This document shows, in pieces, positions 1 to 6,949 of a stretch of 20,353 nt of DNA. Below the pieces are notes generated by a model. That model had not been told where the DNA came from, made no database searches, and saw only the letters and a program-made list of their open reading frames with translations. The position numbers were made by a program, and so were the translations under genes. Position 1 is the first letter of the stretch; each line of letters starts with the position of its first letter. The stretch comes from a virus. The stretch lies in IMG/VR virus record IMGVR_UViG_3300010148_002987, positions 1 to 20,353 of that record; one strand, 5' to 3'.

Positions 1-40
1 AAGGTGATGGATGATTTCTGCCGCGTAGTTTCCCTTACAC

Positions 41-127
41 GGTATCCATACCAAAGGCATCCATACCAAAGGGTATCCATACGACAGTATCCATACTACA
101 GTATCCATACCAAAGGGTATCCATACC
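41..127. repeat. Array of six imperfect palindromes, GGTATCCATACC type, spaced 14-16 bp
   Basis: Copies start at 41, 56, 72, 86, 100 and 116. Each is the inverted repeat GTAT-CC-ATAC, usually with an extra complementary base pair on the flanks. Copy 2 has one change (GCAT), and copies 4 and 5 begin with A instead of G. The separators are short A/G-rich or ACA stretches. Half-sites follow at 147-153 (GCATACC) and at 184-189 (GGATAC). Iteron-like arrays of this type are binding sites for a dimeric protein, such as a repressor, a replication initiator or a terminase. Which of these binds here cannot be told from the sequence. Confidence 0.85.
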
Positions 128-222
128 ACCTGGACGGAAAAGAAAAGCATACCGTGCGCGCGCGTCGATTGGTTTTTCAAACGGATACGCTTAGCATAAC
201 ACGAAAGGCATGTCGCATATTA

Positions 223-266
223 GGAGAGCTACTAGTAGGAGAACTGTTAGTAGGTGTCTGTAGGTA
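223..266. repeat. 15-bp tandem repeat, two good copies and one degenerate
   Basis: GGAGAGCTACTAGTA (223-237) is followed directly by GGAGAACTGTTAGTA (238-252), matching at 12 of 15 positions. A degenerate third copy begins GGTGTCTGTAGGTA (253-266). TGTAGGTA at 259-266 recurs at 311-318. The function is unknown. The 15-bp unit length is close to the spacing of the palindrome array upstream. Confidence 0.6.
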
Positions 267-432
267 AGTAACACCGGGGGGCGGGGGTCTGGAACCGGTA
301 GGGCTGTCTGTGTAGGTATACATAAACACCGCTTCAAAAAAATAGCATCCCCATGGCCTCCCGCGGTGCAACTTCTGTCCCAAGGTCAACCTTATTTATG
401 GAAACTAAGAAGTGTTAAGTGACGCTTATAGG

Positions 433-475
433 ACTACTTTTAATAAGCAGATACTAACATACTACTTTTAATAAG
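433..475. repeat. Direct repeat pair ACTACTTTTAATAAG
   Basis: A 15-base sequence occurs identically at 433-447 and 461-475, with start points 28 bp apart. The second copy ends seven bases before a TTGACA hexamer. Two identical sites about 2.7 helical turns apart just upstream of a promoter candidate would suit an activator or repressor operator. This role is inference from position only. Confidence 0.65.
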
Positions 476-482
476 TAAAGTA

Positions 483-511
483 TTGACAGACCTAATAACA
501 TACCATGTAAT
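483..511 (+). promoter_or_regulatory. Sigma70-like promoter candidate for the terminase operon
   Basis: A perfect TTGACA at 483-488 is followed after 17 bp by TGTAAT at 506-511, one mismatch from TATAAT. Transcription would begin near 518, just upstream of the ATG at 525. This makes the ATG at 525 a better start for terS than the in-frame TTG at 483, which lies in the promoter itself. The host's sigma factor preference is unknown. Confidence 0.5.
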
Positions 512-524
512 ATTAGAATTGCTA

Positions 525-1061
525 ATGAATGAGTTATCTAAATCAATCGAAGAGACTGTAAATAATCAATTACTACAAGCTCAAGAGAGAGCCGATAAAC
601 GTGCTTTATGTATAAGAAAGCCTGATAAGTGGCGCAAAATTGCGACCTGTTTAGCAGACCCAGCTACTTGGACGCACCAGAAGATATGTAAAGAGGTTTC
701 TACGAGTCACCATACGATACATAAAGTGATTCGTGAACTTGCTGGATCACTCGAGGAGTTTAGGAAGTATCAAGCGACTAGGGGTGAGATTGTGGTTGAC
801 ATGCTTGACCAGGCTAAGATCGACAAGTTGAACAGGATTCTGGAGACTGAGGGTAAATTTGATGAGAAGGATGCTAAGTCGCTGAAGGAGCTGTCAGCGG
901 CTAGTGGTATTATACAGCAGAGGGTGAATAGGTATCACGGAGAGGCTGATAAGATCATTAAGACCGAGGGTCCAGCAGAGGAGGATTACGAAGACTATTT
1001 AGATAGTCTTAGGCGTAAGCGCAAGGAGTTGATAATTGACGCTGAGGTGGTAGATGATTAA
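525..1061 (+). CDS. terS: Terminase small subunit (putative)
   Basis: This is probably the DNA-recognition subunit of the packaging motor, which binds the cos or pac site and hands the DNA to TerL. From the ATG at 525 it is 178 residues long. A helix-turn-helix segment spans about residues 50-71 (TWTHQKICKEV, then TSHHTIHKVIREL). It is followed by long charged helices suited to oligomerisation (about 75-150) and an acidic and basic tail ending in EVVDD. Small terminases share little sequence, so the call rests on the HTH, the size and the position: its end overlaps the TerL start by 8 bp. The frame is open further upstream to a TTG at 483, but that codon sits in the promoter candidate. No Shine-Dalgarno is evident. 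Another HTH protein is the main alternative. Confidence 0.75.
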   Translation: MNELSKSIEETVNNQLLQAQERADKRALCIRKPDKWRKIATCLADPATWTHQKICKEVSTSHHTIHKVIRELAGSLEEFRKYQATRGEIVVDMLDQAKIDKLNRILETEGKFDEKDAKSLKELSAASGIIQQRVNRYHGEADKIIKTEGPAEEDYEDYLDSLRRKRKELIIDAEVVDD

Positions 1062-2841
1062 CTTTGCCCAACACCCACTGGTTCCTGCTCCGAGCGAGGA
1101 AGAGCAGATATGGTTACTGGAGAATGACAGGGAAGCGTTCAAAAAGCTGTTAAACCTTCATAATCAAAGAGTTGAGCTATCTGTCTCTGACCCTCTGAAC
1201 CATGGATTTATCTTTCCTTCTTGGCGTCGTGTGCTTGATATGGCGGACAAGTGGATGGAGGTTTTCGCCTTTGGTGGGAACGGCAGTTCAAAGACGCGAA
1301 TTATGGCATGGCTAGTTGCCCTAGCTATTAAGCATAACCCTGGTGCTAAGATATGGATGTTCGCTCAGGACGACAAGGCATCTGTAAATATCATACAACC
1401 AGAGGTTTACAAATATCTGTCAGCTATGTTTGGCAGTCAGCATAAGACTCAAAATGGCGGCTACTTCAAGTATAGCCCAGCCAATGGTTTCACGGATTCT
1501 AGGGCATTCTTTGACTTTGAGGATGGAACGGAGTTCAGAGAGTTGCACTTTGGAACCTATTCTCAGTTCGAGAGTAATCGAGCTAAGTTCGAGGGTTATG
1601 AGTATGGTAGTCGCCAGCCAGGAGACATATTCATTCCAGAGCAAAAATTCAGCTATGGGGGCATGGACCTGACTATCCCAGAGTGGAGAGGTAAGCTGAA
1701 TATTGGGGCCACATTTGACGAGTATCTGGAGAATGGGGATATGTATAATACGATTACATACCGCCTTCCTAGACGTGGAGCCTTTGTGTTTAATGGATTT
1801 ACCCCTATTGATCACATGACTCCCTTCGTAGCAGATAAGATCAAGGGCAGTAGAATCACTGAGAAGATCGCCACAAACCCAGACGTATTCGATCACTCTT
1901 CCGGCGAACCTAAAGAGGTTGAGTGGGTAAGGGAGAAGCGAAACAGCGACAAGCACCCAAAAGCTGGGGTAGGTATGGTCTTTTTCCCATCTAGGCACAA
2001 CCCCTGGGCTGGGGAGGAGAACATGATTGTCCTTCACGGCCACAAGAGTTTGAAGGAGCGTCTAGTGCGCTTTCATGGCATTCCTGGAGATGTGATGACA
2101 TCTTTGTTCCCTAAGTTCAATTTAGACCTCAATGTAATGAGTGAGGACGAGCCGAACTGTATAGGTATGAAGTTCCCAGACATTTCAGACCGCAAGAAGT
2201 TCACAACTTGGCATATCGTAGACCCTGCTGATAACCGAAATGACTTCATGCTTTGGGGCGCTTGTGACAAACAGCGCAATGTTTACATCCGTAGAGAGTG
2301 GCCAGACCGCGACATGTATGGGGAGTGGGCAGTATTCGGAGATCCTAGGTGGAAACCTGGGCCCGCTACAAAGAAGATACAGCTTGGAATCAAAGGATAC
2401 ATCGAGCTATACGCTGAGATTGAGAAAGAGCTTGGTATTGAGCCATTTGAGCGCGTAGGAGACTCTAGGTTTTTTGCCCATAAGCATAGACAGGGGGAGA
2501 CAGTTAGCGATCTCTTCGAGGAGTTTGCAGATCAAGGGTGCGATTTTGTGCCCTCGGACGGTAGAACCGAAGAGATAGGCATACGAGCCTTAGACGAATG
2601 GTTTGACTGGAACGACGGTATAGAGCCAGACGCAGCTAATAAACCTCAAATCTATATCCACAAGTCCTGTGGAAACCTAATAGAATCTATCCTAACCTAT
2701 GGGCGCAAGGGTAAGTTCGATGAAGCACTTAAAGACCCCTTAGATTGCCTCCGCTACTTTAGACTGGTGGGAGCTGGAGAGGGGCCAGAACACTATGAGC
2801 CAGACGCATTTGAGTCATCTGGGGAGACGTGGGGATACTAA
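1054..2841 (+). CDS. terL: Terminase large subunit (packaging ATPase and nuclease)
   Basis: This is the motor that pumps DNA through the portal into the prohead and cuts the concatemer. It is 595 residues, a usual length. The N-terminal ATPase shows Walker A GGNGSSKT at residues 74-81, a Walker B region NIGATFDEY with the Asp-Glu pair at 222-223, and a coupling segment FNGFTP around 246-251. The C-terminal RNase H-fold nuclease shows three acidic positions: Asp390 in WHIVDPADNRND, Asp470 in ERVGDSR, and Asp564 in KDPLDCLRY. The start overlaps terS by 8 bp and has a GAGGTGG Shine-Dalgarno-like sequence just upstream, one of the few in the window. All motifs are intact, so the protein should be active. 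The type of DNA end it generates cannot be told by eye. Confidence 0.95.
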   Translation: MINFAQHPLVPAPSEEEQIWLLENDREAFKKLLNLHNQRVELSVSDPLNHGFIFPSWRRVLDMADKWMEVFAFGGNGSSKTRIMAWLVALAIKHNPGAKIWMFAQDDKASVNIIQPEVYKYLSAMFGSQHKTQNGGYFKYSPANGFTDSRAFFDFEDGTEFRELHFGTYSQFESNRAKFEGYEYGSRQPGDIFIPEQKFSYGGMDLTIPEWRGKLNIGATFDEYLENGDMYNTITYRLPRRGAFVFNGFTPIDHMTPFVADKIKGSRITEKIATNPDVFDHSSGEPKEVEWVREKRNSDKHPKAGVGMVFFPSRHNPWAGEENMIVLHGHKSLKERLVRFHGIPGDVMTSLFPKFNLDLNVMSEDEPNCIGMKFPDISDRKKFTTWHIVDPADNRNDFMLWGACDKQRNVYIRREWPDRDMYGEWAVFGDPRWKPGPATKKIQLGIKGYIELYAEIEKELGIEPFERVGDSRFFAHKHRQGETVSDLFEEFADQGCDFVPSDGRTEEIGIRALDEWFDWNDGIEPDAANKPQIYIHKSCGNLIESILTYGRKGKFDEALKDPLDCLRYFRLVGAGEGPEHYEPDAFESSGETWGY

Positions 2842-2845
2842 TATT

Positions 2846-3238
2846 ATGAGACCAAAAGAACTAGCAGAAGAGTTGGGCGTAACCGCAATGCAGGTTGGGC
2901 GAGTTAGAGCAAGGCTTGGCCTGCCAAAGGGCGAGCTTTCAGAGGCAGAGGCTGACATGGTTCGGTCTGAGTTTGGAGAGAATGTCGAAGACATTGGACC
3001 TAAGTTCTGTATGGGTAAAGTCAAGTTTGCCCAGCGAGGCAGCCGGCAAGTTGGCGTTCGCCTAGAGGATGGCTCATTAGTCAGAGCTTTTATACCCCTT
3101 GGGACGGATTGCACAGAAATGTTAGAAAAGAAGCTAAAATGGGAGTATATTGATTATGAAGGAGAAAGATACTACAGACACGCAGGACTATCAGCAAAAA
3201 CTTGGTCGGCTATGTCGAGACAAATTAAAAACATCTAA
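2846..3238 (+). CDS. Small HTH-like DNA-binding protein of the packaging module
   Basis: This is a 130-residue protein of unknown function. The N-terminus, residues 3-25 (PKELAEELGVTAMQVGRVRARLG), has the pattern of a helix-turn-helix that reads DNA. The remainder (about 50-130) alternates charged and hydrophobic residues and includes an aromatic stretch WEYIDYEGERYYRH. The start was set at the ATG at 2846, four bases after the TerL stop and preceded by ACTAAT. An in-frame upstream start at 2795 would overlap TerL and lacks any support. Placement between terL and portal suggests a packaging accessory or a late-gene regulator. This is inference, and I do not recognise a named family. Confidence 0.75.
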   Translation: MRPKELAEELGVTAMQVGRVRARLGLPKGELSEAEADMVRSEFGENVEDIGPKFCMGKVKFAQRGSRQVGVRLEDGSLVRAFIPLGTDCTEMLEKKLKWEYIDYEGERYYRHAGLSAKTWSAMSRQIKNI

Positions 3239-3428
3239 ATCCATCGAAGCTTGGACTGCGCATGAGTGGTTTATCTCTAGGTTGTTCGGCGATAGCGAGC
3301 CGATGTCAGCCTACGAAATAGCCAACAGGTGCGGCCATTCTTCCAAATATAGCGTCAATACGAGGCTCAATGAATACTATAAAAAAGCTCGTTGTATATC
3401 GGCTGGTATAATCTCTGACAATGGATGA
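3156..3428 (+). CDS. Small winged-helix-like protein overlapping its neighbours
   Basis: This is a 90-residue unknown from the ATG at 3156. A TTG six bases upstream is the other start in the same frame. The first 83 bases overlap the preceding gene in another frame, and its stop overlaps the portal start by 8 bp, so translation is probably coupled through the trio. The segment at residues 50-85 (MSAYEIANRCGHSSKYSVNTRLNEYYKKA) resembles a winged-helix or HTH unit in which a protein recognises DNA. The N-terminal third is polar and rich in Lys, Asp and Thr. A DNA-binding packaging or regulatory role is inferred. The long overlap makes the exact start uncertain. Confidence 0.6.
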   Translation: MKEKDTTDTQDYQQKLGRLCRDKLKTSKSIEAWTAHEWFISRLFGDSEPMSAYEIANRCGHSSKYSVNTRLNEYYKKARCISAGIISDNG

Positions 3429-5532
3429 TTACATCAAGGGCCTAACATACGCCGAGGATACGCCCAACCTTCAGTCTATATCAGAAGCGTATCACCGAGA
3501 TACCAATGATAACTCGTCTACTTGGGACGTTATGGGCGACAACTTCGACCAAGTTCGTTGCCAGTGGCCAGGTAAGTCTCGAAATCAGAGAAAGAATGCA
3601 GTAGATGCCAAGCCTTGGCGCGGAGCTTCAGACGTAGAGGTTCCAGTCATTGAGCCAAGAAAAGATCGACTCGTAGCCCTAATGATGAACGCTGTTCACC
3701 AAGGGAATTGGAATGCTTTACCGGTATCTTCCGACGATACGGAAAATGCTGCATCTCAGGGCGACTTTTTGCGATGGATGATGGACTGCTGGATTCCAGA
3801 CGCCTACGAAGAGCTGGAACTATCTGCCCATAACTTTGTTGAGAAGGGTGTCGCAGCAACTTTTTGCGGCTGGAAAAAGGAACGTCGCACACAGATTGAA
3901 CGCTTCGACCTAGAAGAAATAGCTCTTGATGGTCCAGATGGTATTGTCTTAGCTGAATTTCTGTCTGACGAGGCAAATGAAGAAGCGATTATTCTCCAGC
4001 TTCAAAACGAGTTTGACTTCGTAGATGAGACTATTGCTAAGAAGGCGCTAAAGCAGCTAAGAGAGGAGGGATTTGCAGACCTCCCAGTAGCTAAGGGCGA
4101 CATAGATCACCCAATCATTCAGGGCAAAGACCCTGGAGCTGACATTATTTTACCTCCTTATGCGATGTCGTGTAAGGATTTAAACCGCTTCCACGTTCGA
4201 CACTTCCTCACATCTGCCGAAATCTTGGCTAACGTTCAGTCTCAAGACTGGAATGAAGATTGGGCAGAGGACATGGTAGAAAACCACATGGGCGTCACCC
4301 AAAGAGAGATTGACGGAGACTACTCAGACCGTAACTCATACGCCTCAAACCGGCGAGCCCATTCATTAGACATAAACTCTAAAGACGCCCCAGACCTAGC
4401 GGAAGTTGTAGAGAGCTACATTAAGCTAGTGGATGAAGACTCTGGGGCAGTGGGGATCTACCGCTGTATTTGGAGCCCTAAGCAGGTAGCTACTAAGCGA
4501 TTTGAGCAATACTACGCTGTGTATGACTTGATGAATGGACTCTCCGAGTTTCCATTGTCACTTACGCCGTATATGCGAGATACTAAGCGCATCTATGATG
4601 TGAGGGCGTTACCTGAGCGCCTACGGGGAAATCAGCGCATGTCTAAGGTAGCTCGTGACACGACCATTGACCAGTTCTCATTGGCTGTAAATCCGCCACG
4701 CACTCACCCATCTGGCCGCCCACCACCCGTCTGGGGCTCTGGGGCTAAATACCCAGTTCGTCGAGGAGAAGAGAACTCATATCAAACCTTAGATATTCCT
4801 AATACTCGCAGAGAGGGCGTAGACCTTGAGCGATTCTTGAATGAGGAGGCCGACTACATTACTGGCCTAAACGATGGCGATCCGTCTTCCCTCGCATTGC
4901 AGCAGCATTTCATAAACCGTTGGTTATTACACGTTTCCGAAGTTGGCCGCTTATGCTATAAGAACTTCCAGAAGCTCTACGATGGTGAAGATATATTCTT
5001 CCGCGTAACCAACAGTGCTAACGCTCAGACAATTTCTAAGTCCACTAGCCAAGATGAGCTAGATTTCAAGATTGTGTTCGACACTCGTCTCAGCAATCCC
5101 GACTACGTTCAGCAAACCATCCAGGCCCTTGTTCAGCTCAAAGCTGGCAACACTGACGGTAGCTATAACAACCGTGAGATTGATAGCATCACTGCTTACC
5201 TCCTTGTTCCTCAGTTTGCTTCTAGGTTTGTTAGAAACCCAGGAGAGGTTGAATCTGAGATTCTCAAGGGAGTATCGGAAGACTTAGCAGCTATCTGGTC
5301 TGGCCAACAGGTTGGAGCGCGTGACGAGGGTGCGGCAATTGCACTTGAATACATCAATACAAGCTATCTACCTAAGCAATCTACACAGACTAGGTTGCAG
5401 GTTGACCCAGAGTATGCCCAAAATATGGAGCTATATATAGGTCAATATCAGATGCAAATTGAGCAACAAAAGAACGTGGTAAGGGGCCGTCTAGGAACGG
5501 AAGCCGCTGAACTACAAGGAGTTAACCAATAA
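3421..5532 (+). CDS. Portal protein
   Basis: This is the dodecameric ring at the unique capsid vertex through which DNA enters and leaves, and which nucleates head assembly and the tail. At 703 residues it is in the size range of P22-type and other short-tailed phage portals. The segment at residues 65-78 (PWRGASDVEVPVIE) matches the conserved N-terminal feature of that portal type, where a Trp-x-Gly-Ala-Ser turn precedes a hydrophobic strand. A mid-region of mixed sheets and helices follows. A C-terminal helical stretch (about 660-703, rich in Gln and Glu) would form the barrel. It overlaps the upstream gene by 8 bp and the downstream gene by 1 bp. The position directly after the terminase module supports the call. 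Confidence 0.9.
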   Translation: MDDYIKGLTYAEDTPNLQSISEAYHRDTNDNSSTWDVMGDNFDQVRCQWPGKSRNQRKNAVDAKPWRGASDVEVPVIEPRKDRLVALMMNAVHQGNWNALPVSSDDTENAASQGDFLRWMMDCWIPDAYEELELSAHNFVEKGVAATFCGWKKERRTQIERFDLEEIALDGPDGIVLAEFLSDEANEEAIILQLQNEFDFVDETIAKKALKQLREEGFADLPVAKGDIDHPIIQGKDPGADIILPPYAMSCKDLNRFHVRHFLTSAEILANVQSQDWNEDWAEDMVENHMGVTQREIDGDYSDRNSYASNRRAHSLDINSKDAPDLAEVVESYIKLVDEDSGAVGIYRCIWSPKQVATKRFEQYYAVYDLMNGLSEFPLSLTPYMRDTKRIYDVRALPERLRGNQRMSKVARDTTIDQFSLAVNPPRTHPSGRPPPVWGSGAKYPVRRGEENSYQTLDIPNTRREGVDLERFLNEEADYITGLNDGDPSSLALQQHFINRWLLHVSEVGRLCYKNFQKLYDGEDIFFRVTNSANAQTISKSTSQDELDFKIVFDTRLSNPDYVQQTIQALVQLKAGNTDGSYNNREIDSITAYLLVPQFASRFVRNPGEVESEILKGVSEDLAAIWSGQQVGARDEGAAIALEYINTSYLPKQSTQTRLQVDPEYAQNMELYIGQYQMQIEQQKNVVRGRLGTEAAELQGVNQ

Positions 5533-5762
5533 TGGAAAAGCCAACACTCGAAGAAGCAACCGAAAACCTATCTAGGCAAAACCCAGACTGGGAAGTGTTC
5601 CTAGAAGGTTTTAAGGATATGCGAGAGCAAGAGTTTTCAGCACTTAGCGAGTTCAACTACGGAACCTCAAGAGATCCGAGGGACTACTGGCAGATCATGG
5701 GTAAAATGCTGGCCTACCAGGACATTTACTCCCAGCTAAAAAGCGTAACTGCTTCTCAGTAA
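5532..5762 (+). CDS. Small helical protein between portal and scaffold
   Basis: This is a 76-residue protein of unknown function, starting with an ATG that overlaps the portal stop by one base (TAATG). It is hydrophilic, probably mostly helical, with a cluster of aromatic residues (FNYGTSRDPRDYWQIMGKMLAYQDIY, in two parts around residues 38-65). It has no signal peptide, membrane segment or Cys. Small proteins at this position in short-tailed phages are commonly unassigned. Translational coupling with the portal suggests roles in head assembly or packaging. This is inference. It is the last gene before a short intergenic region with a promoter candidate. Confidence 0.7.
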   Translation: MEKPTLEEATENLSRQNPDWEVFLEGFKDMREQEFSALSEFNYGTSRDPRDYWQIMGKMLAYQDIYSQLKSVTASQ

Positions 5763-5770
5763 AGCTCGTT

Positions 5771-5789
5771 GTATAACTTGTGTTATACT
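5771..5789 (+). promoter_or_regulatory. Perfect palindrome overlapping an extended -10 promoter candidate
   Basis: GTATAAC (5771-5777) and GTTATAC (5782-5788) are perfectly complementary around a TTGT centre. The right arm overlaps TGT-TATACT (5781-5789), an extended -10 element (TGn followed by a near-consensus -10). No convincing -35 is present, which is typical of extended -10 promoters. A second inverted repeat, CCAAATA (5790-5796) with TATTTGG (5813-5819), follows and reaches to within five bases of the scaffold start codon. The site lies in one of the few real gaps of the window and could drive the scaffold-capsid-decoration genes. The palindrome could be an operator or an RNA hairpin. 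Confidence 0.45.
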
Positions 5790-5824
5790 CCAAATAACGG
5801 AACTCCAACCGATATTTGGTGATT

Positions 5825-6922
5825 ATGATAAACGACACATTGACCGCTAACTCCGAAAGCGGAATACAAGATTCGGAGCAGACAGTCAGTCCAATGGACC
5901 TTATAAAACGGGGGCTAGGATCTGAGAGTCAAATTGCAGAAGAAACTGCGGAAGCTGAAGACCCCGTAGCGGGCGAAGCGACTGAAGTTCAAGAAGATAC
6001 TGGCGAAAGTCAGGAATCGGAGCCCGATCAGGGCGAAGAGTCTTCAGAACCTGAAGGAGGCGGTGACAATGTAATAGATGTTCTTTCACAGTTTGATTAC
6101 GACTCGCTTACTGACGACACGGCTAAAGAGCTAGGGAAATGGTTTTCCGAGCATTTAGGCGAAAAAGCATCATCCTTCTTTGAAGGTTCCAATAGTGGAG
6201 CTGGGAAGGACATTGCTAAGTGGCGCAATAAGTATCGAGACTCTGAGGCAGAGATTGAATCCCTAAAGAAGCAGCTAGGTAAAGCTACGGAAAACTTATC
6301 CCCCAGCACTAATATCTACTCTAAAGTCACAGACGAAAAAGAGCTTGATAAGATTGAGGAGGCTAATGAGCAAAGTATTAAGGAAGCTATGAGATTTTTG
6401 AGTAGCGGAGACGAATACTACGAGCTAGACGGAAAAGACTTCGATCGGGAAACAATCGGAAAATGGCTACAAACCTACCTTGAACAGCAGAAGGCAATTC
6501 CACTCCAAAGACAAAATCTAAAAGAACTAAGTGGAGTAAATGGCATTCAGCAGAAAGAGATAGACAAAGCCAAAAAAGAACTGTCTTGGTTTAACGACGA
6601 CGAAAGCGAACTCTACGGTGAATATAAGAGCAAGGTGGACGATCTAAACATCGACCTCATTGCCCAAGTGTTTCCCAAAGAGGCAGCCAAGTTGAAGCGC
6701 ATTACAGCTCACGCTGTAAACTCGATGAAGACTAAGGAAGCCCCAAATATCTCACTCAAGAGACGCGCACCCGCTGCGCTAGGCACTAAGAGTTCTGGGG
6801 CAACTACTCAGCGTAAGACGAATAACACAAAGCTAAAGATGCGAAATCAAGCGATGTCTAATATCAATTCTGGAAAGGCAACAAAAAACGATGTGCGTAA
6901 CCTAATCGCCAGCGCGATCTAA
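5825..6922 (+). CDS. Scaffolding protein (putative)
   Basis: This is the internal chaperone that guides capsid assembly and is then lost from the head. It is 365 residues from the ATG at 5825; upstream TTG and GTG codons in frame lie inside an inverted repeat and are less likely. The composition is typical of the role: a very acidic, disordered N-terminus (about residues 15-85, Glu/Asp/Gly/Ser), a helical middle with coiled-coil character (about 115-295), and a basic C-terminus (about 310-365, Lys/Arg/Asn) such as scaffolds use to grip the capsid protein. The location, directly before the major capsid gene, fits. Scaffolds diverge quickly, so the call rests on composition and position. No protease motif was seen, so scaffold and protease do not appear fused. 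Confidence 0.8.
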   Translation: MINDTLTANSESGIQDSEQTVSPMDLIKRGLGSESQIAEETAEAEDPVAGEATEVQEDTGESQESEPDQGEESSEPEGGGDNVIDVLSQFDYDSLTDDTAKELGKWFSEHLGEKASSFFEGSNSGAGKDIAKWRNKYRDSEAEIESLKKQLGKATENLSPSTNIYSKVTDEKELDKIEEANEQSIKEAMRFLSSGDEYYELDGKDFDRETIGKWLQTYLEQQKAIPLQRQNLKELSGVNGIQQKEIDKAKKELSWFNDDESELYGEYKSKVDDLNIDLIAQVFPKEAAKLKRITAHAVNSMKTKEAPNISLKRRAPAALGTKSSGATTQRKTNNTKLKMRNQAMSNINSGKATKNDVRNLIASAI

Positions 6923-6949
6923 CTAGAAAAACTAATATAATTAAATAAA

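Larger units (their letters stand above)
1..480. other. Repeat-rich non-coding leader upstream of the terminase genes
   Basis: I accept no gene in this stretch. One reading frame is open from base 1 to a TAA at 265-267, but its translation is dominated by short Tyr/Pro/Arg repeats that mirror the DNA repeats, so it is probably not coding. A three-prime end of an upstream gene cannot be excluded. What the stretch holds is structure: six imperfect palindromes (41-127), an alternating GTGCGCGCGCG tract near 154-164, a 15-bp tandem duplication (223-252), a run of six then five G residues (276-287), a small inverted repeat AAGGT-CA-ACCTT (382-393) and a direct repeat pair (433-475). A position directly before terS suggests packaging initiation, genome ends, replication or early regulation. 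This is inference. Confidence 0.6.

Noticed and set aside
41-127. CRISPR array
   Set aside because: The repeat unit is 12 bp with three- to four-base separators, far too short, and no spacers or cas genes exist.
1-267. Open frame from the window start to a TAA at 265-267 (87 residues from the GTG at 4)
   Set aside because: Its translation consists largely of short Tyr-Pro and Gln-Arg repeats that arise from the palindrome array, and the array spacing is not a multiple of three. No start signal is visible. A gene end from upstream cannot be excluded, but the evidence favours non-coding DNA.
1420-2043. Long antisense ORF (207 residues) opposite terL
   Set aside because: It lies within a well-supported gene with intact terminase motifs, has no promoter or start context, and its translation shows no domain. 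It is a shadow of the coding strand.
6936-6941. TATAAT before the capsid gene as a promoter
   Set aside because: The hexamer is perfect, but the whole leader is A/T-only, no -35 is present at 16-18 bp and it lies only eight bases before the ATG. It is better explained as an AT-rich leader.
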